A stretch of 64,000 nt of DNA from Bacteroidales bacterium (GTDB lineage: Bacteria > Bacteroidota > Bacteroidia > Bacteroidales > FEN-979). Position numbers and translations under genes: made by a program. This document shows positions 8,495 to 17,923 of this stretch, in pieces (within the stretch, counting starts at the first letter, position 1; each line of letters opens with the position of its first letter). The notes below the pieces were generated by a model. The model did not search any database. It worked only from the letters and a program-made list of their open reading frames with translations, and was not told where the DNA came from. The stretch covers positions 99,447-163,446 of the forward strand of contig JANXZO010000042.1 in the NCBI GenBank assembly GCA_025355465.1. Direction: 5' to 3'.

Positions 8495-9650
8495 ATCTGA
8501 TAAGGGCATCAATCTTGTCGGTTTCCTTTTCCCAGCTGTAGTTTCGCAGCACGAAATCATGTCCGTGGCGTGCAATATTTGCTGCCTTTTCAGGATTTCC
8601 AAGGAGCATAAGAATGTGCTGTGCGTATTCTTCCGGAGTACGGGCAACAACGATATCTTCACCTTCGGTAGCTTTTAGTGCCTGGAAGGCGAGCGGGGAG
8701 GTGATGCACGGTATTTCCATGGCCATCGCTTCCAGTATTTTGTTCTGCAATCCTGTACCGATCTGCATGGGGGCGATGAATATCCTTGCGGCGGCATAGC
8801 ATTCACGTATATCGGCAACCCAACCGCTAACCGTTACCTGGTCCGTTTTGAGAACCTGTACCTTAAGGTGGGGGCTGGCTCCGGCGATCAGAAGTTTAAG
8901 GTCGGGCTTATGGGGCAGAATACGTGGAAGTATCTCGTTAACAAGATATTCTGCAGCATTGATATTGGGCGGATATCCCATGTTCCCGGTAAAAACCAGG
9001 TCATATTCTTTCGCTCTTGAGATGGGCTTGAAGAAGTCGGTATCTACCCCGTTCGACACGACGACGATCTTCTCCCTTTCGGGATGGGGAATAAGATCGC
9101 GGTCGGGTTGGGAGATAATTATTTTGTTGTCGAAGGCATCAAAAGCTTCGCGTTCGTACTTGAGCAACCGGTTGTATTCAATACGCAGAAAGGGTTTCAG
9201 GTAAAACGGTGCCGTGGCAAGCCGTCGTTCAACTCCTTTGGAGAATACATCCTGGTAATCAAGGGTTTTTGGAATGGGAATGTCCTTAACATATTCCGCC
9301 ACGCGGATCAGCTGACAAAAAATGTGGTCGGGTTTTGTCTCTTCGATCAGTTTGCGGATTTTTCTTGCGGAGGCGGTGTTGTAAAAATATCCTACCTGCA
9401 AAGGTTTACCCGAAAACAGGACTTTCAGAATGTTAAAAAAAACTGTGATTTTGGAGATCTCGATGATGTGGATCGACCTGACATACTTTTTTAGCACCGG
9501 AATGGCTTCGTCATGCAGGGTTCCGTCGTTGAGCGCACAGAGGATGATCTCATGATGCTTCGCGAGCTGCGTGATCTGGTGAAAAGCCCTTAGTTTATCT
9601 CCCTTTTCTGTAGGATAGGGGACCCGGGGTAAAAGAAAAAATAATCGCAT
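8493..9650 (-). CDS. GT4-type glycosyltransferase
   Basis: This is a GT-B fold glycosyltransferase of 385 residues, closest in look to the sugar transferases of the TIGR03087 kind. The N-terminal acceptor domain opens with FLLPRVPYPTEKGDKLRAF, including the glycine-rich loop after strand 1. The C-terminal donor domain has VVSNGVDTDFFKP and then GTGLQNKILEAMAMEIP, where the second Glu of the family's E-x7-E motif would contact the sugar nucleotide. No signal peptide is present, so it acts on the cytoplasmic face. The stop overlaps an octamer array. A second GT4 gene lies just upstream on the same strand, which suggests shared work on a surface glycan. Confidence 0.88.
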   Translation of the reverse strand: MRLFFLLPRVPYPTEKGDKLRAFHQITQLAKHHEIILCALNDGTLHDEAIPVLKKYVRSIHIIEISKITVFFNILKVLFSGKPLQVGYFYNTASARKIRKLIEETKPDHIFCQLIRVAEYVKDIPIPKTLDYQDVFSKGVERRLATAPFYLKPFLRIEYNRLLKYEREAFDAFDNKIIISQPDRDLIPHPEREKIVVVSNGVDTDFFKPISRAKEYDLVFTGNMGYPPNINAAEYLVNEILPRILPHKPDLKLLIAGASPHLKVQVLKTDQVTVSGWVADIRECYAAARIFIAPMQIGTGLQNKILEAMAMEIPCITSPLAFQALKATEGEDIVVARTPEEYAQHILMLLGNPEKAANIARHGHDFVLRNYSWEKETDKIDALIR

Positions 9651-9669
9651 GAAAATGACTTCTGGCAGA

Positions 9670-9677
9670 CAAAAATA
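9670..9677 (-). promoter_or_regulatory. Promoter -7 element of the 8493-9650 glycosyltransferase
   Basis: TATTTTTG on the minus strand matches TAnnTTTG and ends 19 bases before the ATG at 9650. No convincing upstream TTTG element is seen. Confidence 0.5.
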
Positions 9678-9692
9678 GGAAAAACTGAGTTA

Positions 9693-10940
9693 TCAGGGGC
9701 GATGTTGATAAAAAGCGATCAATTTTTCGATGAGTACCGGCTGGTCATATTGTGTTTCGATCAGTCGTCTCGCCTTTTGGCCAATTCGGGTGCAAAGGCC
9801 TTCATCGCCCACACAGATGGAGATCATCTCGAAAAATTCGCATGGCAGGTTGGCAAGTAAAATATCTTCGCGGTTGGTGCAACGAATTCCTTCGGCGCCT
9901 GTGCCGGTAGAGATAATGGTTTTGCCGGCAGCCATGGCTTCAATTATTTTCACCCTGATGCCGCTACCCGAAAAAATAGGGGCAATCATAATTGTTTTAG
10001 CGGCAATGAATTCCCTGGCGTTTTCGACTTCGCCAACCACTACCACACCGGGTTGTTTGATCTTCTTCATCCACTCCGGCATCTCCCTGCCTGCGATGTA
10101 GTATTTCACGGTGGGATACTGCTTGTGGATGTCGGGCCATACATTCACCAGGAACCACCGAATGCCCTCCTGGTTTGGAATCCAGTTCATCGCGCCGATC
10201 GTGTATAGTGACGGAAATTCCTGCGCTTCCGGGGCAAGGGGAGGGTAATCGTGCAGGTTCACCCCGAAGGGGATGTCGGTGATCTTAAACTTTTGCTTTG
10301 CACTTTCCTGCCCGTCGGATTCAGGTTTGTTTTGGCAGGTTGATAAAACATTTCTGAAATAGTCCGCATCGGTCGGGGTGATTGCAATCACGCCATCAAC
10401 TTTATCAAGGATGGCATGCTCGTATCTCCTCAGCGCCCGGGCAAGTCGACCGATGTACCAACGTTTAAGGGGGTCTTTGGTCGCTTCCGCCACCCGCTCC
10501 CATACCCGGTTTTCGATGTTGTGGGCACGAAGAAAGATTTTCGCTTTAGAATGGAGCCGGATGGTCTCGATGTAGGGGCAAACAAAAAGTGTTTCCAGTT
10601 GAACAACGTCAAAGTCCCCGATAGCCAGCATCTCGATCAGCTCTTTCCTGAAATTGTCAGAAATAAACCGGTCTACATGATAGGAGCGATTAGCGGCAAG
10701 ACTCAGTAAGGCCTTCAGCGGTTTTATCCGGAGGTCAACATCCACCAGACGGATGCCGGTTTTCCGGACATATTCGGCAGGCAGGTCTTTGTGTGAGATG
10801 TTGTACTTAAAAGAATTGATTGCCAGTACCTTCACCTCATGACCGGCGGCCAGAAGCCCCTCAATCATCATGTTCATTGCCATGGGGCCACCCTCTTTTG
10901 GTGGCCAGGGTGATTTATTGCAAAGCATGAGGATCTTCAT
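9693..10940 (-). CDS. GT4-type glycosyltransferase
   Basis: This 415-residue GT-B glycosyltransferase starts best at the ATG at 10940 (MKILMLCNKSPWPPKEGG), where the first strand and loop of the fold begin. An ATG 69 bases upstream would run into the lptF-like gene. The donor-binding half has FSGSGIRVKIIEAMAAGKT, with the sugar-nucleotide Glu in IEAMAAG, and a ARAHNIENRVWERVA-like segment (RAHNIENRVWERVA) before it. The start lies four bases from the stop of the LptF/G-type gene, so the two are probably co-transcribed, linking the sugar transfer to LPS. The acceptor is unknown. Confidence 0.88.
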   Translation of the reverse strand: MKILMLCNKSPWPPKEGGPMAMNMMIEGLLAAGHEVKVLAINSFKYNISHKDLPAEYVRKTGIRLVDVDLRIKPLKALLSLAANRSYHVDRFISDNFRKELIEMLAIGDFDVVQLETLFVCPYIETIRLHSKAKIFLRAHNIENRVWERVAEATKDPLKRWYIGRLARALRRYEHAILDKVDGVIAITPTDADYFRNVLSTCQNKPESDGQESAKQKFKITDIPFGVNLHDYPPLAPEAQEFPSLYTIGAMNWIPNQEGIRWFLVNVWPDIHKQYPTVKYYIAGREMPEWMKKIKQPGVVVVGEVENAREFIAAKTIMIAPIFSGSGIRVKIIEAMAAGKTIISTGTGAEGIRCTNREDILLANLPCEFFEMISICVGDEGLCTRIGQKARRLIETQYDQPVLIEKLIAFYQHRP

Positions 10941-10944
10941 GGCA

Positions 10945-12378
10945 TCAAATGTTCCGTGTTTTCCCGGGGAGGAACTTGAGGAAAAATTTCTCCCATGCTT
11001 CAAGGTCAAAAAGTGAAGCGTCGTTGGTTGCTTTTACCGTGAGAAAAACGCCGATGGGAAGCAGGACTACCGAGGAGATCCACATGCCCTGCCATACGGG
11101 AACGGCACCCTCTGCAGCATACTTCTCTCCAATGAAGGAGATGATCCAGAAGAGAATAAAAAAGAGGGTGGAAACGACAGCAGGCATCCCTAATCCTCCC
11201 TTCCGGATGATGGCGCCCAGGGGTGCTCCGATAAAAAAGAGGAGAAAGCATGCAATGGAGAAGGAGAATTTTTTGTGATATACAATCTCATGTTTATGAA
11301 CCAGTTTGCTGGTGACATACAGATTATTTTTGTTCGTTTCGATGTTGTCGCGCAGACTGACTGCCCCGTTCCGTGCGGTTTCAAGAATCGTGTAACGTTC
11401 CCCCGGTTTAAAATTGCCGATGAGGTCGGCCTTGAATCTGGCAACTGAATCAATCACCTTCCGGTTTGTGGTATCAAGCGCCTTGAAAAACTGCAGGTTG
11501 CTGATGTAGGCTCTGGAATAATTCTCTTTGTCATCCGCAATGCGTCCCCTGATCGAATCGATGGCAAAACTAAGCTGGGTAATGTTCTGCATCTCATAAT
11601 TTTTCTTAAACAGATTTTCGTCAGTACGGGTAAGCTGGAAGGTGGAGAGGTCGAAGAGTTGCTGTTGCTCCTTGAACCGCGTGCGCTGAAATTGCCTTAA
11701 GGATTCATACTTCCGCAGATCGATCCGCTCCTCATAATTGGTACCATTATATAAATGGAACACCAGAAACCGTTTGTTCGGACTCAGCTCCATTCGTCCC
11801 CACTCAGCGGTAGTGAGCGAAACATTTCCTGCGCGCTTCAGGTGGTCGTAGATCATGATGTCGCGAATGGTATTCCCGTCTTTCTCCTTTTTACCAACCC
11901 GGATCACGAATCCCTCAATCCCATTGTAGAATTCCCCCTCTTTCAGGTTGAATGCCAGTTTCTTTTCACGGACGTCGAAGAGAAGAGAGAGAAATTTCAG
12001 GTTGGCTATGGGTAATACCACGTTGGCAAAATAGAAGGCTCCCAGGCTGATTACGATCGAGACGATGATGAGTGGGCGCATGATCCGGCTCAGGCTGATT
12101 CCGGCAGCCTTCATGGTAACAAGTTCGTAGTGTTCGCCAAGGTTTCCGAACATCATCAGCGACGAAAGCAGGATGGCCAGGGGCAGCGCCAGCGGAACAA
12201 AAGTTGACGAAGCATAGAACATCAGTTTGATAATGATGTACCATTCGAGTCCCTTCCCCACCAGGTCGTCGATATATTTCCAAAGGAACTGCATCAGCAG
12301 GATAAAGAGCGCGATAAAGAATGTCATGACCAGAGGTCCGAGGTAGGATTTCAGGATAAATACATCGAGTTTTTTCAT
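10945..12378 (-). CDS. LptF/LptG family LPS export permease
   Basis: This is a YjgP/YjgQ family permease, one of the two membrane subunits of the LptB2FG transporter that lifts LPS from the inner membrane. The start at 12378 (MKKLDVFILKSYLGPLV) fits both the family N-terminus and the TATCTTTG element 20 bases before it; an ATG further upstream overlaps that element. There are three N-terminal helices (to about residue 110), a large periplasmic beta-rich region, and three C-terminal helices. At 477 residues it is longer than the E. coli proteins (about 360), as is usual in Bacteroidota. LptF and LptG cannot be told apart here. Confidence 0.92.
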   Translation of the reverse strand: MKKLDVFILKSYLGPLVMTFFIALFILLMQFLWKYIDDLVGKGLEWYIIIKLMFYASSTFVPLALPLAILLSSLMMFGNLGEHYELVTMKAAGISLSRIMRPLIIVSIVISLGAFYFANVVLPIANLKFLSLLFDVREKKLAFNLKEGEFYNGIEGFVIRVGKKEKDGNTIRDIMIYDHLKRAGNVSLTTAEWGRMELSPNKRFLVFHLYNGTNYEERIDLRKYESLRQFQRTRFKEQQQLFDLSTFQLTRTDENLFKKNYEMQNITQLSFAIDSIRGRIADDKENYSRAYISNLQFFKALDTTNRKVIDSVARFKADLIGNFKPGERYTILETARNGAVSLRDNIETNKNNLYVTSKLVHKHEIVYHKKFSFSIACFLLFFIGAPLGAIIRKGGLGMPAVVSTLFFILFWIISFIGEKYAAEGAVPVWQGMWISSVVLLPIGVFLTVKATNDASLFDLEAWEKFFLKFLPGKTRNI

Positions 12379-12398
12379 GCAGGAGTGACGATTCGGTG

Positions 12399-12406
12399 CA
12401 AAGATA
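12399..12406 (-). promoter_or_regulatory. Promoter -7 element of the LptF/G gene
   Basis: TATCTTTG on the minus strand ends 20 bases before the ATG at 12378. It sits back to back with a plus-strand element at 12432, so both divergent genes have their own promoter in an 80-base gap. Confidence 0.65.
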
Positions 12407-12431
12407 AATAATAACGGAAAAGGAATAAATG

Positions 12432-12439
12432 TATTTTTG
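12432..12439 (+). promoter_or_regulatory. Promoter -7 element of the GNAT-like gene
   Basis: TATTTTTG matches TAnnTTTG and ends 18 bases before the ATG at 12458. This placement excludes the in-frame TTG at 12437 as a start. Confidence 0.55.
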
Positions 12440-12457
12440 CATGGGAAACAATCTGTC

Positions 12458-13657
12458 ATGAAGCTTATTGAAGTTACCGAACGGAAGCATCACCGCCAGT
12501 TTCTGGAGATGGTTGAGACGATCTACCGGAACGATCCGTGGTATGTGCGTCCGCTCGACGATGAAACCGAAGCTGTTTTCGACAAGCAGCGAAACAGCTT
12601 TTTTCAGCACGGGGAGGCCACGCGCTGGATACTGCTTAACGACGACGGCGAGGTGATTGGCCGTGTGGCTGCTTTTATCAACAATCGAAAAGCTTATACT
12701 TTTCAGCAGCCCACCGGCGGAATGGGATTTTTTGAATGTATCAATGACCCCGATGCCGCCCGGCTTCTCTTCGACTGCTGCCGCGATTGGCTTGCTGCAA
12801 GAGGGATGCAGGCCATGGACGGACCTGTGAATTTCGGTGAAAACGATGTAAACTGGGGGTTGCTTGTTGAGGGGTTCATCCATCCCGGTTTTGGCATGAA
12901 TTACAACCCTCCCTATTACCGGGAGTTCTTTGAGGGATACGGGTTTAAATTCTATTTTGAACAGGTTTCCAACCATCTCGATCTGACCAAACCCTTTCCC
13001 GACCGCTTCTGGAAAATTGCAGAGTGGGCCATGCGAAAACCAGAACTGATTTTCGAACATTTCACTTTTGCAAAGGCAGATAAGTATATCCGTGATATGA
13101 AGGAGGTTTATGATGACGCCTGGAAGTTTCATGAGAATTTTACCCCCATGGATGAAGCAACCCTTCGCCGCGGACTCGAAAAGGCAAAGCCGTTCATGGA
13201 TCCGGAGATGATCTGGTACGCCTATTATGAAAAGGAACCGGTTGCTTTTCTCATCCAGTTTCCCGACCTGAATCAGATACTGAAACACCTTCATGGCAAG
13301 CTGCATGCCTGGAACAAGCTGAAGTTCCTCTGGCTTAAATACCGTAAAACCATGACCCGCACCAGAATCGTGATCATGGGGGTTAAACCGAAATTTCAGC
13401 GGTTTGGAGTTGAGTCAGGAATATTCTGGCATCTTAACGAAAAGATGAAGAAAAAACCGCACATCACTGAACTTGAACTCTCCTGGGTTGGCGATTTTAA
13501 TCCCAAGATGCGTGCACTGCACGAGTCGGTAGGGGCTACCTTTGCCAAAAGGCATATCACCTACCGAAAAATATTTTCCGATGATATTGAATTTCAACGT
13601 TCCACCATCATCCCTGTCGACACCAAGGAGAAGGCGCTCCGGGGAGAAGAACCTTAA
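12458..13657 (+). CDS. GNAT-like acyl-CoA N-acyltransferase fold protein
   Basis: This 399-residue cytosolic protein looks like a divergent GNAT-fold protein, of a type common in Bacteroidota but with no assigned reaction that I know. The N-terminal half has a GNAT-like strand pair (RWILLNDDGEVIGRVAAFIN) and the C-terminal half a second one, with IVIMGVKPKFQRFGVESGI resembling the acetyl-CoA-binding segment and SWVGDFNPKMRALHESVGA the usual Asn-x-x-M-x-x-x-x-x-x-x-G ending of GNATs. The ATG at 12458 is preferred because an in-frame TTG upstream lies in the promoter element. A long open frame on the opposite strand is a shadow. Confidence 0.7.
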   Translation: MKLIEVTERKHHRQFLEMVETIYRNDPWYVRPLDDETEAVFDKQRNSFFQHGEATRWILLNDDGEVIGRVAAFINNRKAYTFQQPTGGMGFFECINDPDAARLLFDCCRDWLAARGMQAMDGPVNFGENDVNWGLLVEGFIHPGFGMNYNPPYYREFFEGYGFKFYFEQVSNHLDLTKPFPDRFWKIAEWAMRKPELIFEHFTFAKADKYIRDMKEVYDDAWKFHENFTPMDEATLRRGLEKAKPFMDPEMIWYAYYEKEPVAFLIQFPDLNQILKHLHGKLHAWNKLKFLWLKYRKTMTRTRIVIMGVKPKFQRFGVESGIFWHLNEKMKKKPHITELELSWVGDFNPKMRALHESVGATFAKRHITYRKIFSDDIEFQRSTIIPVDTKEKALRGEEP

Positions 13658-13682
13658 CTTTTGTTAAATTTTTTACATAACA

Positions 13683-13713
13683 TTGCAGATCACAATAATT
13701 CATGCTAATTTTG
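13683..13713 (+). promoter_or_regulatory. Promoter of the first T9SS cargo gene
   Basis: A TTG at 13683-13685 is followed after 20 bases by TAATTTTG at 13706-13713, matching the Bacteroidota -33/-7 pair with normal spacing. The gene starts at 13763, leaving a leader of some 40 bases. Confidence 0.65.
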
Positions 13714-13762
13714 TTCTTTGTAAAACTAATTTTAGTAACAAATAAATTCAAAACCGTTGAAA

Positions 13763-15769
13763 ATGAAAAAACTAGTACTTTTGGGCCTGGCCCTTACTGT
13801 GGGCTTGGCTGCTGTAGCACAACGTGCTCAGCTTAAACCGGGGATCCCGATCGCGAAGAAGGTAACTGTTCAAAAGATCGGTATCGAACCTGAAAAGGCC
13901 ATGCCTGCTCCTGTAACTCCAAAACCTTCAGGAACCAAGAGCACCAACATTGTAAACGTCATTACAATCGGAACTTCTGCAAATGCCAATGGTTATGGTT
14001 ATGATGGCGGTCAGAAAACCATGGTATGGGCTGATAATGAATTGAATGCTGTTATTAACGTTCACCGGATGGGCCCCGGAACCACACCTCCGAGCTTTTC
14101 TGGTTACATTGGCATTGACCTCGGCGTTAACCGTGGCGTGGCCAATGCAGATTGGACAAACAACCGTCAGATCTATGCTGCAAACCTGAACGCGGGCGGT
14201 ACTTATTATGCAGATGCCGGACGTTATCCGCAGGGTGGTATTTACAACCCGGCCGGTAATACCTCACTCGCCAATGCCTATGCCATTTATTTTGCCCCGA
14301 ATCTGTCAAATGCTGCCTCAACCTGGGGTGGTTACAGCTACGGCGTTGCAAATCTTGGCAATGCAGCCGATACCACCAAGCATCTTTACTGGTTTGCTCC
14401 CCCGCTCTATACCTATATTCCCGACGGGATGGATATCAATCAGGAAGGTACCGTTCTTGTTACAGATATCGACCAGGAATGGTCAGGTACTACTTTCGTA
14501 GGATATAAGAACGATATTATCCTCTGGAGAGGTTTGTGGAACAATACCACCAAAGATGTTGCTTATACCAACTCGTTGTTGCCGCTGACCACTTCAAATG
14601 GTTCCCGTCCGAGTGATGACCGGGTTGCCTTTGCTCCCGATGGCCAGCATGCCTGGATCTTCACCATCTGCAACAATGGCGGTGCTACTCAGGTAGGTCC
14701 GGATACGAATTATTATCCTGTGGTTTTCAAATCCAATGATGGTGGTGCAACCTGGAGCGATCCCATCGCCATTCAGCTTGACGGACCCAACGGAATTACC
14801 GGAGTTAAGAACTTCCTGAGCGATTACAGAATTGCCCAGCTCTTTACTCCTCCATTACCCACCCGCGATGAGATTCCTTACACAACAGCATGGGATGGTG
14901 ATATTGTTGTTGATAAATGGGGAAACCCGCATATCGGTGTCGTTATTGGTGTATGTCCGGCCTCCTATTCAATTGCTACGGGCGACAGCGCATTGGCCGT
15001 GTTTGATATCTATTCGACCGACAAAGGTCTGACCTGGCAGGGTGTGCGTATGGGCTGTCCGAAAACATTCGACGGAGCCTTCGGTACCCTTACCGAGTAT
15101 AACCGTACCCAGATCAGCGCCAGTGCAACCGGAGATTTTGTATTCGTAACCTATGGGGATACGGATGTACCCAATGTAACTACAAATACCAACCCGGATG
15201 TATATGCCCGTGGTTTCAACCTCCTAACCAATAAAATTACCAACGCCAATGGAAATGATATTCCCACAAATGTGACTTTCCTTTCGGAAATCACCCAGAA
15301 TGCTACCTTCCATTGCACTTCCCGCAAGGCCTTCACCAACACAACAGGTGGTGGGCATACCATTCCAATCGTGGCCGAGATCCTTACCAATTCCGATCCG
15401 AACCTTGCTGTATCTTTCAAATATATTTCTGACTTCCAGTATGTGCCTGCTGATTATACGATCAGTGTAAACAACCCACCATTCCCTGTTGGCGTGAACG
15501 AAGTTAAGAAGGATGTTGTAAGTGCAAGCCTCTTCCCCAATCCTGTAAAGGGAATCGCCACATTGAAAGTAAACCTTGTACAAGGTGGCAACGTTACAGT
15601 CGAAATCTCCAACCTGGTTGGTCAGCGTCTGATGAATATGGAAAAGGGCAACCTCAATGCCGGTTCCTATGAATTTACCATCAATGGCTCAAGCCTCCCT
15701 TCCGGTGTATATTTTTATACGGTTAAAGCGAACGATCAGAAAATCACCAACAAAATGGTTGTTCAATAA
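13763..15769 (+). CDS. T9SS type A sorting domain protein, tandem paralogue 1
   Basis: This 668-residue secreted protein has a clear signal peptide (MKKLVLLGLALTVGLAAVAQ) and a C-terminal type A T9SS sorting domain from about residue 586 (SLFPNPVKG to ITNKMVVQ), which directs export through the Por/Sov channel and removal at the surface. The body is rich in Trp, Asn and Gly with sialidase-like BNR turns such as SNDGGATWSDP and STDKGLTWQG, suggesting a beta-propeller. No catalytic residues can be assigned. It is the most divergent of three tandem paralogues, each with its own promoter and terminator. The ATG at 13763 is used because the TTG two codons earlier adds nothing to the signal peptide. 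Confidence 0.88.
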   Translation: MKKLVLLGLALTVGLAAVAQRAQLKPGIPIAKKVTVQKIGIEPEKAMPAPVTPKPSGTKSTNIVNVITIGTSANANGYGYDGGQKTMVWADNELNAVINVHRMGPGTTPPSFSGYIGIDLGVNRGVANADWTNNRQIYAANLNAGGTYYADAGRYPQGGIYNPAGNTSLANAYAIYFAPNLSNAASTWGGYSYGVANLGNAADTTKHLYWFAPPLYTYIPDGMDINQEGTVLVTDIDQEWSGTTFVGYKNDIILWRGLWNNTTKDVAYTNSLLPLTTSNGSRPSDDRVAFAPDGQHAWIFTICNNGGATQVGPDTNYYPVVFKSNDGGATWSDPIAIQLDGPNGITGVKNFLSDYRIAQLFTPPLPTRDEIPYTTAWDGDIVVDKWGNPHIGVVIGVCPASYSIATGDSALAVFDIYSTDKGLTWQGVRMGCPKTFDGAFGTLTEYNRTQISASATGDFVFVTYGDTDVPNVTTNTNPDVYARGFNLLTNKITNANGNDIPTNVTFLSEITQNATFHCTSRKAFTNTTGGGHTIPIVAEILTNSDPNLAVSFKYISDFQYVPADYTISVNNPPFPVGVNEVKKDVVSASLFPNPVKGIATLKVNLVQGGNVTVEISNLVGQRLMNMEKGNLNAGSYEFTINGSSLPSGVYFYTVKANDQKITNKMVVQ

Positions 15770-15790
15770 TTTTTATTGCCTTGATGAGAA

Positions 15791-15820
15791 GCCCCGGAAA
15801 TTTTCCGGGGCTTTTTTTTT
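15791..15820 (+). terminator. Rho-independent terminator
   Basis: GCCCCGGAAA and TTTTCCGGGGC form a strong stem followed by a run of nine T, 21 bases after the first T9SS cargo gene. Confidence 0.9.
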
Positions 15821-15848
15821 GGAAAAATAAAAGTTCAGATTTTTTTAG

Positions 15849-15856
15849 TATATTTG
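15849..15856 (+). promoter_or_regulatory. Promoter -7 element of T9SS paralogue 2
   Basis: TATATTTG lies 43 bases before the ATG at 15900. The same octamer precedes paralogue 3 (17872) and ccmB (19837). Confidence 0.6.
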
Positions 15857-15899
15857 TTCAATGATAATCTTTTCATTGCCTAACCAAAACAAAAAGAAC

Positions 15900-17777
15900 A
15901 TGAAAAAACTTTTACTCTTTTTCCTTGCCGCAGGATTTACCATGGGCGCAATCGCTCAGAAACCTGCATTTATGCACAAGGCCAATGACAAAAAAGCGCC
16001 TTATGTAAAGACGAGCATTGCAGATCAGGTTCCCATGCTGAACCCTCCCAATGTTTACGTTTCCAGCAAATCTGTACTGGATGATCCTACGACAAGCATT
16101 ACCAAGTACGACCTTCAGACCAATGGAAGTTCAGGTCAGCAGCGCATCTATTTCTGGCCCGATGGGAAAATGGCTGCTACCGCTACCTGGTCGCAACAAT
16201 CCTCAGGGTATACAGACAGAGGAACAGGTTACAATTTTTATAACGGATCAACCTGGGGCGCACAGCCAACAGCCAGAACAGAGACGATGAGAACCGGCTG
16301 GCCGTCAATTCAGCCCTGGGGCGCCAATGGCGAGATCATGATTGCTCACCAGAGTGCTACGCTACAGCTTGTTGTTTCCAAACGTGCCACCCGTGGAACC
16401 GGAGCATGGTCAGAATCAACACTTCCTGCTCCCGTAGGCGCGTCGAGCATGTTGTGGCCCCGATTGGTTACCAATGGTACCGATCACAACAATGTTCATG
16501 TTATTGCTTTAACGGCTCCTACCGGTAATGGTGGTACCGTTTATAATGGAATGGATGGTGCCCTGCTTTATACCCGCTCACTGGATGGCGGAGCCACCTG
16601 GTCGGGTTGGGTACAGCTGGATGGAATGACTTCAACAGATTACCTCAGCTTTACTGCAGATATCTATTCATGGGCACAACCCGTTGGCAATACCATCGCT
16701 TTCACCGCTGGCGACAGCTGGCAGGATCAACTCCTCATGAAATCAACTGACAATGGAGTAACCTGGACCAAAACCGTTATCTGGCCGTGTCCTTATAATT
16801 TCTGGGCAGGTGGCGACTCCGTTCCCACTTTCTTCTGTCCTGACGGTACTTCAAGTATCGCCCTCGATCAGCAGGGTACTGCGCATGTCGTATTTGGCCT
16901 GCAGCGCGGAAGCGGTGATGTTGCCGGTGGTAAATACTGGGTTCCTTATACCGATGGTGTGATCTACTGGAATGAACACTTACCTACCTTCCCCGCAGTT
17001 CTCGATCCCACAACTTTGTATGATAATGGCAACTATATTGGCTGGGTAAAAGACACCAACGTATTCTATCCCACCACCCAGAAACTAGCAGCCTATTATT
17101 CTTCCATGACCAGCAACTCCGGCATTACCATCGACGCCAGTAATAACATGTTTGTAGTTTGGGCAGGCGTTACGCCGCTTCTCGATGTTGAGAATTGCTA
17201 CCTCAGACATATCTTTGAGAGAACAGCTTCTATCAAGGCAAACCAAACCGTTGTCTGGCAGGACAGTCTGACCGACATTACCAGCGATTTCATTCAGTAC
17301 AACTGGACAGAGTGCATGTTTCCGGATATTGCCGGAAATAGTGACAGCAAAATCTATGTATTGTTCATGGCTGATGACCTGGCCGGATCTTTCGTAAAAG
17401 GTGCAACAATCACAGGTTATGTTGGACAAACCAGTGTAACAGACAACAGTATGATCGTTGCCAGTCCGCTTAAGACCAGCCTCTATGTTGGTGTTGATGA
17501 CCAGAGACCGGCAAAACCTTCATTCTCCGTGTCCAAGAATTATCCCAACCCGGTAACAGCACAGACTACGGTTAACGTTAACATCCAGAAACAGGGTAGC
17601 GTTACGCTTGAAGTCTCCAGCCTGATGGGCCAGAAGCTTATCTCCATGGAGAAATCAAACCTCACCGCCGGCAGCTATCGTTTTGTTATTGACGCAAGCC
17701 AGCTTGCCTCCGGTGTTTACTTCTATACCGTAAAATACAATAACGAATCCATTACCAACAAAATGATTGTTGAATAG
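15900..17777 (+). CDS. T9SS type A sorting domain protein, tandem paralogue 2
   Basis: This 625-residue exported protein starts at the ATG at 15900, giving the signal peptide MKKLLLFFLAAGFTMGAIAQ. The body is closely similar to the next gene: both carry LQTN, YFWPDG or YYYPDG, DRGTGYN, WGAQPTAR, SLDGGATW and STDNG..WTK motifs in the same order. SLDGGATW and STDNGVTWTK are BNR-type Asp boxes, so a sialidase-like propeller is likely, though no sialidase active site is evident. The T9SS type A domain begins near residue 544 (KNYPNPVTAQTT) and ends in TNKMIVE. Function is unknown. An earlier in-frame ATG at 15861 would add 13 residues that spoil the signal peptide. Confidence 0.88.
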   Translation: MKKLLLFFLAAGFTMGAIAQKPAFMHKANDKKAPYVKTSIADQVPMLNPPNVYVSSKSVLDDPTTSITKYDLQTNGSSGQQRIYFWPDGKMAATATWSQQSSGYTDRGTGYNFYNGSTWGAQPTARTETMRTGWPSIQPWGANGEIMIAHQSATLQLVVSKRATRGTGAWSESTLPAPVGASSMLWPRLVTNGTDHNNVHVIALTAPTGNGGTVYNGMDGALLYTRSLDGGATWSGWVQLDGMTSTDYLSFTADIYSWAQPVGNTIAFTAGDSWQDQLLMKSTDNGVTWTKTVIWPCPYNFWAGGDSVPTFFCPDGTSSIALDQQGTAHVVFGLQRGSGDVAGGKYWVPYTDGVIYWNEHLPTFPAVLDPTTLYDNGNYIGWVKDTNVFYPTTQKLAAYYSSMTSNSGITIDASNNMFVVWAGVTPLLDVENCYLRHIFERTASIKANQTVVWQDSLTDITSDFIQYNWTECMFPDIAGNSDSKIYVLFMADDLAGSFVKGATITGYVGQTSVTDNSMIVASPLKTSLYVGVDDQRPAKPSFSVSKNYPNPVTAQTTVNVNIQKQGSVTLEVSSLMGQKLISMEKSNLTAGSYRFVIDASQLASGVYFYTVKYNNESITNKMIVE

Positions 17778-17807
17778 GACGAAGGATTGAATTTTATTGA
17801 TTTTAAG

Positions 17808-17844
17808 GAGGCTGTCTCTGGTTTTGAGACAGCCTCTTTTTTTT
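17808..17844 (+). terminator. Rho-independent terminator
   Basis: GAGGCTGTCTC and GAGACAGCCTC form an 11-base perfect stem around a 7-base loop, followed by eight T. It lies 30 bases after T9SS paralogue 2. Confidence 0.93.
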
Positions 17845-17871
17845 GGAACCTCTTCTACACTATATTTTTCA

Positions 17872-17879
17872 TATATTTG
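17872..17879 (+). promoter_or_regulatory. Promoter -7 element of T9SS paralogue 3
   Basis: TATATTTG lies 44 bases before the ATG at 17924, the same element and nearly the same distance as for paralogue 2 (43 bases). Confidence 0.6.
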
Positions 17880-17923
17880 TGTATTCACTTCGAGCAACCT
17901 AAGTTTAACTTTATATCAAAGCC

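Noticed and set aside
11966..13306. A 446-codon open frame on the minus strand across the lptF/G-GNAT junction
   Set aside because: It runs antisense to the GNAT-like gene and overlaps the lptF/G gene and both promoters; its translation has no recognisable domain. It is a shadow frame from codon bias.
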